From contig DATDTD010000048.1 of assembly GCA_035290965.1 (NCBI GenBank), forward strand, positions 1 to 29,734: 29,734 bases of DNA, in the 5' to 3' direction. This stretch comes from JAGVNX01 sp035290965 (lineage in GTDB: Archaea > Iainarchaeota > Iainarchaeia > Iainarchaeales > GCA-2688035). Position 1 is the stretch's first letter; each line of letters opens with the position of its first letter. The notes under the pieces were generated by a model that ran no database searches, was not told where the DNA came from, and worked only from the letters and a program-made list of their open reading frames with translations. The position numbers were made by a program, and so were the translations under genes. Below are positions 16,101 through 22,900 of the stretch, piece after piece.

Positions 16101-18254
16101 AGTGTCGCGCACCTGTATTTCTGCCTCAACTTCATAAACTCCGCCTTCAGCGTTTCTCCATTCCACATTTGCCCATTTTGCATCCCCTGAAGTAAGGCTT
16201 GCGGAGTCAGTTGCATATCCATTATCGGGGGTATAGCTTGTTCCCTTTACAATGCCGCGCGCTGAAGCAGAAACGTTTTTTATGTAAATATTGTCTTCGT
16301 TCATTGTTGTTGTTTTTCCGCTCTGCGAAGTTCCCGTCCTCAGATGAATTCCCGCGGCCCCGAAAGAAGTCTTCTTGGGAATTTTCAGCAGAACAAGCGC
16401 ATTGTATTTCTGCCCTTCTGTAACGCTGCCCGAAACAGTTTCATTGTTTAAAAATAATTTCAGTTCAACCTCAAGCTTTGAAACATCCTTTATCAGAATA
16501 ATTTCTTTGCTCACAGTGCTTCCGGGATCAGGCACAATTGATGCAGTGTTGTAAGGCAGATATCCCTCTGCTTCTGCCTTCAGATAAACAATTTTGTCTG
16601 CGCGCACTTCAAGCTCTGCTGTTCCTTCCGCGCCTGTTGTTTGCTCTGTTTCTGTTTTTGCATCCCAGATGTTTATTGCCTTTACGCTCGCGCCTGAAAC
16701 CGGGTTTCCGTCCGAGTCCTTTACTGCCACATTTATTTTTCCATAGCCAATGTCAAGCACAATTGTAACTGTGTTTTTCTGCCTTGCAGTGAGAGTTATT
16801 GGCGCTGATTCTTTTCCTGTGAATCCCTTTTTCTCCGCAAAGACAGTGTAAGTATCGAAGGAAAGGTTTGCGAATTCTGCTTTTCCGTCTGTTCCCGTTG
16901 CCTTTGTCCCTCCAAGAGTTTTTCCGTCGCTCTTTTTCAGGGCAAGCTTTGCGCTTTCAACAGGATTTCCAAGAGTGTCAAGCACTGTAACGTAAAGCGT
17001 GTTGCTGTTTGAAGGAGTCGAGGCTTCAAGGAAAATCTCGTTTACAGAATCCGCGGGAGAAACACTGTTTACTGTTGCAAGGAGATACTGGGGATGGTCT
17101 ATTTCAAGGCTGTAAAGCGCGCCCTGCACTGCGTCGAATTCTGCAAGCCCTGCTGAATCAGTGTATTTTGAATCAAGGACAGTTGAATTCTGCTTCAATC
17201 TTACTGTTGCATTCTGCACAGGGCTTTTGCTGGCACTGTCCTTCACAAGGACTTTTATTTTTCCAGTTGTGGCTTTCTGCATTGTTACATTGAAGGTAAT
17301 TGTCGAGTTTGCGGCAAGTTCTTTTTTATCAGGGCTTCCGTCATACTCGGCAAAATTCTGCGCGTGCACTACAATGAAATAATTTCCCGTTGGAATGTTT
17401 GCAAATGCGACTGTTCCCGAGCTTGTCGAATATTCCTCTCCCTGCGGCATTCCCGAAGCAGTCAGCAATTGCACTGTTGCCCCCACAACCGCGTTTCCCT
17501 GGGAATCTTTTATGATTGCATTCACTGTTCCTTTTTCAGTTACTGCTGCATCCAAAAACAGCTGCATTGTGGTTTCAGTAATATCCAGGGAGTTCTGCGT
17601 GCTTGTGAATCCTGCTGAGGGAACTGCAATGAGGTTTCCGCAGTTTTCAGGCACCTGTATGTCTATTTTTCCATTGCTTGTTGTTTTTGTTTCCGCATAA
17701 TCCGCCTCTGAATTCGAACAGCTCAAATCAATGCTTACGGGCTGAAGCAGCAGAGAGCTTGTCCTGTCGTTCATTATCTGTATTGTCCTTGAAAGCATCT
17801 GCGCCGCAATCAGCATGTTGAATATCTGCTTGTCCATTCCCGCTGAAACAGTGATTGTTTTTGTCTGTGTTTTGTATCCTTCCTTTGAAACAGTTATGTC
17901 AGCGCTTCCTAGCGGAATAAAAATTTCTTTTTCTCCGTTGTCTGCAGTGAAAAAATTCAGCGAATTTCCCGCTGCGGAAACAGTTATTTTTGCGCCTTCA
18001 AGCGCTGTTGTATCCGATGCGTCCTGCACAAGGAAAATCACTCCCGCCTGCGCGGGAAAAATTAAAAATGAAACAAGGAAAACAGCGGCAATAATTATGA
18101 GAATGAGAATCAGCAGCATTATCGGAAAGCTCGGAATGTTTTTGGATTCGATTGCATCGACAATGGGATAGAGGTTAATGCCCTTTTTGTCAAGCCAGTC
18201 AAGGAGCGCATAGTATTTGTCTTCCATCCTGTAATACAAGTCCTTTAGAGCCAT
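10164..18254 (-). CDS. P2: giant membrane-anchored surface protein (2696 aa)
   Basis: A paralogue of P1 and P3 with the same order of parts: a cytoplasmic head (MEDKYYALLDWLDKKG, then NIPSF), a span at about 43-66, and six carboxypeptidase-regulatory-like domains (KDSQGNAVVGATVQL and KDSDGNPVSGASVKA are typical). The shared module covers about 594-763 (HLRTGTS, DAKWANVEW, WYRGF, KQALYA), then LCSGFFC (C-x4-C). Ig-like domains have cysteines near 1131, 1268 and 1457. Two Gly/Tyr/Asn/Thr-rich linkers occur (about 1281-1355 and 1532-1648); the first splits the second Ig-like unit between its two cysteines. FCDAAQF is near 2014. The C-terminal domain from about 2348 matches P1 (DVNAFLIKDNY, SGKYKVLLNYNW, ACVVTS, IKWNP). 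I chose ATG 18254 because AGTGA (18260-18264) precedes it; the GTG at 18263 is part of that site. It has no enzyme motif. Confidence 0.93.
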   Translation of the reverse strand: MALKDLYYRMEDKYYALLDWLDKKGINLYPIVDAIESKNIPSFPIMLLILILIIIAAVFLVSFLIFPAQAGVIFLVQDASDTTALEGAKITVSAAGNSLNFFTADNGEKEIFIPLGSADITVSKEGYKTQTKTITVSAGMDKQIFNMLIAAQMLSRTIQIMNDRTSSLLLQPVSIDLSCSNSEADYAETKTTSNGKIDIQVPENCGNLIAVPSAGFTSTQNSLDITETTMQLFLDAAVTEKGTVNAIIKDSQGNAVVGATVQLLTASGMPQGEEYSTSSGTVAFANIPTGNYFIVVHAQNFAEYDGSPDKKELAANSTITFNVTMQKATTGKIKVLVKDSASKSPVQNATVRLKQNSTVLDSKYTDSAGLAEFDAVQGALYSLEIDHPQYLLATVNSVSPADSVNEIFLEASTPSNSNTLYVTVLDTLGNPVESAKLALKKSDGKTLGGTKATGTDGKAEFANLSFDTYTVFAEKKGFTGKESAPITLTARQKNTVTIVLDIGYGKINVAVKDSDGNPVSGASVKAINIWDAKTETEQTTGAEGTAELEVRADKIVYLKAEAEGYLPYNTASIVPDPGSTVSKEIILIKDVSKLEVELKLFLNNETVSGSVTEGQKYNALVLLKIPKKTSFGAAGIHLRTGTSQSGKTTTMNEDNIYIKNVSASARGIVKGTSYTPDNGYATDSASLTSGDAKWANVEWRNAEGGVYEVEAEIQVRDTALLGEVLQVWYRGFGRSGNYVRFPVDKELGSSESSVNKQALYANANLASFTVGPSNLCSGFFCKSYTIEELSTGTKTSVVSEFPATVGNSYRLSFTVSNNSEQEFGNAILKISNETGAVKFFDYTIRDAFGVESKGTVNDYLLEKEIGTMQKNSVVFGNIVFLAEKDGANPIDISISTDNGKVFSDSIVVNVEAAKEMQISLLPKIIVPLIDNELLVKVSENETGIREAIVTIYLNGNSLFSGKTNANGELNYKLQAPAAGGVLRITASKPGYKQAEISQQITNEILLATPPQITETLSAAEFEKDIGVRLSNATQIPLQISSLAVNNLSQENLIEFFFSEGAIGTQIPVDSDMNFFLTARLTEKGLLQSRPITIKGNLAIEATNQDTKKTFAKNIPMQIRIALGSSVDSADCLSIEPVKWVITTGTKKQSLEATLTNSCTVGGAAIALQNLQAKTDWKDATENGSFEITDSSSNETEKTVIGTEFTSVLPLLAAGEELTLTMQFSPEQLAASQAMPEIIFQATNPTEQKLEKISVSLETETNVNNLADCVKITPTEIQVYPAAFNTGYNQYNSFGYNPTANSGYGTGTNSGYLSTTGTGTAGTPAGYGTTGTGGGYLSGTTPSYPNAQANLPFQSRYFDNAAAGSFSSGLSQSAFQIENTCTVPVEISLEAEQNLQLAKNKLSLDAGQSDSVKVDAGYLLGLFSIKVKAKAKGSKENPSNIAEILATVLRPEEISDDCIDLQPTRISLNSFYGAPQPARIYNYCYHLGVSLQKTSKIVEFACRVPGTNTGTGMFSGQQETKTGTLLFQTMPQNIGTPYDPATGYTGVNGPVSGGGYINSTPQPYVPATTPLNVYPGAAPQNPGYSPNEQYVPNGTSAPFGQGYYNQTQPNAGLFYPGTTSGYIGGAQGGNMGGAFPNGSNGWNYASSGGYEGACPLIDSIYINSDKKFPEGNGITQVVEFDVTPNMQYRQQLCNNSNNNLPYETAFGLRMASMGSYYRSNVSSSAQVHYNTPAGTQTAYFRVSFEDLWGMGESIDACMRNALQRNPQGLAGQGIPVLPGPLITPNVPPQQCIKQDALDVQALFSSVLPNYKGFIPSENSYWQGQKYEFLNPSNPVMIINQANACGLSDELTLNKTTYEDSKGVNLSFALTPDKHNVKMTVERTGRMTMQCAKIETTLLVGVRRPVYFASAPEFPVKVKVWVLHEGITADNLNEPNFVNNCETTEYKAGTVIPPVGTAGLEACKADETGMDTYHAYGFDRLLWNWDWDSVQAKTCDETIEGKTTPNAGNGGMFCDAAQFGIALNQKGKKILEYVNTNKAELEKNQGIVVTALELSAPAGSQQTNEALNAINTADKAKSHQNTAELFRWALEQTPIEDIALETDSNPKIEHAVFNDSTGNDLVSLDFKANEEILKQVFAGNEYENIKTKFNAVKGASDQKAIVAAITDLQDSFVETSGKLKYPVYVLLEIDLTKFDQSLSGSDLTTLGHLGLIKGEQKTTEGKFVKGYLTLADYAKLQKNLVAAAEGTTDEGTCYASSESTDEKYFTNDLSKALVCYIVEIDQKLPGIVPVSLDLLNSILVNSKFKLIAVDNDKLNMEKNSLLLEWVMQKGKMRAAPAGYDNLLKFYKENIDVNAFLIKDNYSQAFQTNFASYYADKGLTGKGISDFGKTEKLAFSAKPSMPLQESGKYKVLLNYNWSKTNWDINFSLLDNMQKIASYYGEKIPSNTFLSAPIDGKMAEQNSDRDYGIGFANGAAQLPLVKPASADTPINSTTGNGSIAATLDNTYNATKTGTILEISTAAWKFSPSWPAKITMELTPNSAGKAIVLYNWTTETQAQQADLPLLKWASEKAASEKLILPADGQACDPGINTNWFGLNETGMKSATTFIAAGFFPSSAASYSLKAVCANAKATISSGGKSISVVPGVKTETLLISPAAGLAGGTIKDYLEKIKEKTACVVTSPAAAGAMTIKWNPAEAAK
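14322..14359 (-). repeat. Short tandem repeat inside the P2 Gly/Tyr linker
   Basis: GTATCCGCTGTTTG on the plus strand occurs at 14322-14335 and again at 14346-14359, a 24-base period. It encodes two units of N-S-G-Y followed by G-T-G-T or L-S-T-T. Further GTATCC copies nearby (around 14275 and 14370) suggest the linker grew by slippage. It is coding sequence, not a CRISPR or an attachment site. Confidence 0.7.
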
Positions 18255-18259
18255 AAAAT

Positions 18260-18264
18260 TCACT
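18260..18264 (-). promoter_or_regulatory. Ribosome binding site deciding the start of P2
   Basis: AGTGA on the minus strand lies five bases before ATG 18254. It contains the GTG at 18263 that a longest-frame rule would call the start. The same arrangement is seen for P3 and gene C. Confidence 0.65.
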
Positions 18265-18308
18265 GAATAACCAAAACAGCTAAATTGGCGAAATAATAAT
18301 CCTTCTTT

Positions 18309-18324
18309 TAATTTATTAATTTAA
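18309..18324 (-). promoter_or_regulatory. Possible weak promoter of P2
   Basis: The minus strand reads TTAAATTAATAAATTA just after the stop of the pilin-like gene. As a TATA-like element it would start a transcript near 18290, giving P2 a leader of about 36 bases. The gap between the genes is only 70 bases, so P2 may instead be transcribed from the pilin-like gene's promoter. No clear terminator separates the two. Confidence 0.35.
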
Positions 18325-19872
18325 CTACTGCCCAGGGGACGGCAATAAGCATTCAATTGGCTTCGGAGTTCCAAAGTTTCCTGCACTGCTTTTCTTTGAA
18401 ACGCATTTCCATCCGTCTGTTCCGGGCTGGGGATTTCCGGGAAGCGTGCCCGAATATCCCGGATCTAAAGTTATGCTGTAAGTAAGCGCAACGTCTTTTT
18501 CAATCCTGTATGAAGGATTGTTGTCAGTGAAAGCCACTGTTGCGCTTGCGCTTGTTATTTTTGCGCAGGAAGAAGTCTGCACCTGCGGCTGAGTGCTGCC
18601 TTCCAGCACAAGGCTTTTTGTCTGTATGCTTTCTGCGCGCGCGCTTGCCGATTCAAGCAGGGGGCATTCCGGGTCAGCGCCGCTTACAGGTGCAAAAAGC
18701 GGGTCTGTTGCAAAATATAATTTATCCCTCGCGGTTTCCGCAATCCCGCAGATTTCGTTTTTCACGAGCCTCTGCAGGACTTCGTTTCCCGAAGGAAGGT
18801 TTGCATTGCTTCTCGAATATGCCGCGTCGTATCTTGCCGGGGCAGGAGTTTGCAGCACGCATGTTGTGGGATAAGTCTGTTCAAGGTCAACACGGATATA
18901 CGCAGGGTCAAGAAAATTGTCTCCCGGGCAGCCGGATGTAAACCATTCTGTCTGCAGCTGCCTTTCACAGGGGCTTATCCTCGGGGCGCAGCTTCCCGCA
19001 TCGCACATTCCCAGCAGAAGGCTGTTTATTTTGGCTTCTTCTTTTTCGCCGAACAGCCCAGCATCAATGCCTGGTTGCCCCATTATCTGCGTGTCAATGT
19101 CAAGATTCCCTGTTTCGGAAAAATGCGCCAGTCCCCTTGCTTCAGCAATCGCCTTGAATAATCTCAATGGGACATAAATTTTGAAGTTTGCCCGCGGCAG
19201 AATAACCTGGCTTATCTGTTCCTTTGTGGCTGCATTGACGACAGTCACTTTCGGCATGCACTCGTAATCTTCAGGCGCCAGGCCCGCAATCGGCAGGTTT
19301 ACGTAAAATGTTCCCAGAGGACAGTCCCAGGGATTCCCGTTTTTGCATCCGACTACCTCAAAAAAATTGTTTCCCGCATTGCCGATTGCCGTAATTATGC
19401 TCTGCTTGAAGCAGTCGTTCAGCGCGTCCCTCTGCAGTGTTATGGTGTATGCCTTTGTTATGCCCGAGGAGCTTCCAGAGAAATAATACCCTATTTCTGA
19501 AGTCATGTCTGATGCAAAGCTCGTTACATTCGAGGTTCCTGTGCCGAATTTCGATTCCACGAAATTCTTTACTGTGTCGTTCCATGTCGTGTTTCCGAGA
19601 GGAAGCGAAAAGCTGTTCCGTGTGCCGCCCACTGTGTCGGTAACATATTTTGCAAGGCTGTGCCTCAGCGAATAATTGAATGTCTGCATTGCGTCCGCAA
19701 CTGCATTGTCGGCAACTGCCTCAATGTCGCGCCTTGCCTCTGCATTCTTGAGCATGTCTGCAGCCATTCTCTCTGATTGAATCATGCTCTGCATTAACAG
19801 GACAGTGAGCGTGATGAGAAGAAAGCTCACTATTGCAGTGAACAAATTGAATCCGCGCGCATTCATAGGCAT
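18325..19872 (-). CDS. Pilin-like, cysteine-rich secreted protein (515 aa)
   Basis: The N-terminus reads MPMNARGFNLFTAIVSFLLI, followed by more hydrophobic residues up to about 29. A basic residue and glycine directly before a hydrophobic stretch is the form of a class III (type IV prepilin) signal, with cleavage expected after R-G by an archaeal prepilin peptidase. The usual glutamate at +5 is absent (threonine here). A polar helix typical of pilins follows (SERMAADMLKNAEARRDIEA). The rest is a large ectodomain with 14 cysteines (about residues 150-510) and several N-x-S/T sites, suggesting a disulfide-bonded extracellular protein. At 515 residues it is far longer than a normal pilin (100-200), more like a minor or tip pilin or a pseudopilin. 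ATG 19872 is preceded by no ribosome binding site but by a perfect TATA box, so the mRNA is probably leaderless. It sits between P3 and P2 in the same direction. Confidence 0.92.
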   Translation of the reverse strand: MPMNARGFNLFTAIVSFLLITLTVLLMQSMIQSERMAADMLKNAEARRDIEAVADNAVADAMQTFNYSLRHSLAKYVTDTVGGTRNSFSLPLGNTTWNDTVKNFVESKFGTGTSNVTSFASDMTSEIGYYFSGSSSGITKAYTITLQRDALNDCFKQSIITAIGNAGNNFFEVVGCKNGNPWDCPLGTFYVNLPIAGLAPEDYECMPKVTVVNAATKEQISQVILPRANFKIYVPLRLFKAIAEARGLAHFSETGNLDIDTQIMGQPGIDAGLFGEKEEAKINSLLLGMCDAGSCAPRISPCERQLQTEWFTSGCPGDNFLDPAYIRVDLEQTYPTTCVLQTPAPARYDAAYSRSNANLPSGNEVLQRLVKNEICGIAETARDKLYFATDPLFAPVSGADPECPLLESASARAESIQTKSLVLEGSTQPQVQTSSCAKITSASATVAFTDNNPSYRIEKDVALTYSITLDPGYSGTLPGNPQPGTDGWKCVSKKSSAGNFGTPKPIECLLPSPGQ

Positions 19873-19895
19873 GGATTAAAAAAAGTGCAAGGAAC

Positions 19896-19903
19896 TATAT
19901 AAA
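19896..19903 (-). promoter_or_regulatory. TATA box of the pilin-like gene
   Basis: The minus strand reads TTTATATA, an excellent archaeal TATA box. Its centre is about 27 bases from the A of ATG 19872, the distance at which archaeal polymerase begins transcription, and no ribosome binding site lies between. This predicts a leaderless transcript. It is the best promoter in the window and may also drive P2. Confidence 0.75.
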
Positions 19904-19913
19904 CGAATCGCGC

Positions 19914-19939
19914 GCTGTTTTTTTCGGAAAAAAATCAGC
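19914..19939 (-). terminator. Inverted repeat over the P3 stop codon
   Basis: On the plus strand GCTG, seven T, CGG, seven A, T, CAGC form a near-perfect stem with a three-base loop and one unpaired base. On the minus strand the first arm overlaps the TGA of P3 (19935-19937), followed at once by seven T. It may act as a terminator for P3 just upstream of the next gene's TATA box. Because the stem is symmetric, it would also look like a terminator from the other strand. Confidence 0.55.
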
Positions 19940-22900
19940 TTGTTGTTATCTCTGTTGCCTGCCAGTTTTTCTGTGCCGTAGTTACTGCGTCGTAGTATTC
20001 TTTGTCTCCCTTTGACAGTTCCTGCGCGTATTGCTCGAATGTTCTTGTCTTGTTCTGGCGCAATTTTTGTGCAACGCAGGTGACATAACTCTTTATTGTC
20101 TCCCTGGGCTGCTTGTCCCATTCGCTTGTAAGCCTGCAGTCTGTTTTCTCAGGCTTTACTGTCATCAAGGCAATAATTTCCGATTCCGGAACATTGTCCG
20201 CCGGATTAGTCGCATCGCCTATTCTTGCGAGTGCAAATGCAGTGTTGTTATTTATGTAAGCTGCAACATATCTGGCGTCAAACCCAGCGGTATAATTCGG
20301 TTTTAATTGCCCTATGGGTTTGAGTTCTTTTTCAAGGAAATCATTGCAGTTGCTGTTTTGCCACAATGCAGCTTTTTTATCCGCAATTGCCTTTGCCATT
20401 TCCTCGAATTCAGCAGGGGTTTGCAGAATAGCGAAGCTTATTGTTTTTGTTTTTTCGCCTGTTCCCGTTATTTCAATTTTGTAAGTGTTGTTTTTGATTA
20501 TGATGAAGCTTGAAGCAGAGACAGCGGCTCCCGACTGCTGTGACTGTGGAGTCGGAACAACCTTGTTTATAGGAACATTCGGATCAGTGCCAATTTTTTC
20601 CCACCATTCTTTATAGCCTGTTTGGCCGGCCCACATTTCTACAAAGCCCATTCCCGCTCCTTTTACCATGCCCCAGGTGATTGTTTTCAGATTTTGCCAA
20701 TTGAAGAATTTTTTGCTGAAAAAATCTTTTGCTGCCTGCAAAAATCTCTGGCCTCTTGTTTTTGCAGAGCCTGTCTCAAACACTTCTTTTGCGGCATTTT
20801 GCAACCCTTTTCCTTCATCTCCATTAAACAGCCCGTTGCTGAATTCCCTGAAAGTGCTTTGCCCGATAGTGCCGGAAACAATTCTTTGTTCAACCTTTTT
20901 CTGGGCTTCTCCCACAACGCTTCTGCTCAGCTGGTCCAAATCACTAGAAACCCCGACAGTCCATGTTGGGTATATATTATCGCCAATTTGAACTCTTCCA
21001 AGTGTTGGCGTGGTATATGTTATTCTTTTACTTTTGATTATGTCATCTACATCATTCATTATTCCGTCGCTAATAAGTTTTCTTCCATCAGCTGTTGCGT
21101 TGAGTTTTGTTTCAATCTGGCTCCTAACGCTAGCTACCCATTTTTGTCTTGTAGTAGTTTTAAACTTAGCAAGGCCAGACTGTTCTTGTGTGGTAAAAGC
21201 TTCAATTTGCGGCCCCTGAATGCCTTCCATAGATAACGTTTTGTTTGCCAAATCAAGCCTTTCCGAGGTCAGCAGATTATTCAGTTTTTTCGGCCAGTTC
21301 GGATCGGAAGACAGATTGTATCTTTGTATGTATGTGACAAGGTCAGGCCCAATTTCAGGAATGCTTTTTTGTGTTGCATCGGCAACGACATCGCCGATTC
21401 TTATTTGGCCTATATATTTTCCCTCGACAATTTTTGGTTTGCCCTGATACTGTAAAAGGTTTATTCTTACCCTGTCTTCAAATAATTGTCCCATGCTAGT
21501 TTTTCCTTCTGTCAAAAGTTTCCACTCGCTTTCACCAAGGTCTTTGAATGTAGTTTTTCTGAGTTCAGCCATGAATTTTGTGCGCAATTCTTTTGCAGTT
21601 TCACTTGCTGAAGTCGGCGTTATTGTGTCCCAGCCCCTGGTAATTCCTGATGTTACCGAACGCATGCTGATTCCCAAACCTGCCGGCCATCCCATTTGCT
21701 CGCCGAAACTCGGAACATCCTGGCTTGCCGGAGTCTGTTGCTGTGCTTCACTGGTTACAGGAACAGCATTTTGGGCTGATGCCGGGAATAAGGTATTTGC
21801 AATCGGGCTTCCAATCAGCGGAATAAATTTTATTATTGTTTTAGTTATTTCTTCTACAAATTCTACTCCTTTTTTCCAGTCCGGGCCCATGTCCTTTAAC
21901 AGGTCTTTCGAAGCCCAGGTTGCCGGTGCCACACAAACCAAAGCAATGTCTGCAGCGCCCCGCACTTCTCCATTCCACCAATTTAACAGGAGAGCCATAA
22001 GGCTGCAGGGAAGCGCGTATCCAATCCATGTTGCACCAAGCCCTTTCCAGGCCATGTCTCTTCTGATTTCAGGAACGTTTGCAAGGTCTGTTCCAGGTGC
22101 AGCGCCGACTGCCTGTGCAGCAGCCGCGTCTGTCTTTACAGACAAAATATTTTGTGCCAAATAATCATAATCGACTTGGTCAGGAGCGTCTTTCCATCCG
22201 ATTGTTGCGTATGCAGCAATTTTTTCGTCTTTCTTCGGGGAAGCATCATTCACGTAGCCTACAAGGTCGGGTGCATAAAGCCCGCAGGTACTAATGGTTA
22301 TTTCAAATCCCTGTGTGGCCCTGCTCTTTTGGCTTTCAGCAATGGGTTCTGCACTCAAGGTAATGCTTTGCACTGCCGAAGGGGCAAACACAAAAGAGCT
22401 GCCGGCTGTTTCAGGCTTTGAAGGATTCGGCACACTGCCTTTTACAATAAACTTTATTTTTGCTGAGCCTGTTGCAGGCTTTGCCTGCTGTGTTCCTGTT
22501 GCTGCATCTGCAAGCAAAACCTTTTCCTGTTCTTCTGCCTGTGCGGTTTTTGCAGGAGGCGCAGTTGCAGGAGGATTAGTTGGAGCGCCTGTTCCGCTTG
22601 GAGCAGTTCCTGCAGGATTAGGCGTGCCTGTTGCGGCTGCAGGCTTTGCCGCGCTTTGCAGGGGATTTAATTTTAGCACATTATTTGTTGCTTCGCTGTT
22701 TCCGCCGGCATATTCTGTAAGCAATGTTTTTTCTGTTACTGCATCAACTATTTTTATGTAATCGATTCCTGTTGTTTGTTTGCTTGAGTCAAGGAAATTT
22801 GTCGAAAGCGTTACTTCTTCTCCCGCCTTTCCAGTGACTGTGAGCTCGATGGAAGTTTCTACTCCCGAAACAGCGATTTTTTTGGGGCCATCGATTGAGA

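Noticed and set aside
20622..22164. Plus-strand open frames of 204 and 223 codons opposite the P3 C-terminus
   Set aside because: I considered these because the P3 end looks different from its paralogues, but the minus frame is uninterrupted and its protein is coherent. The plus frames lack binding sites and domain-like patterns.
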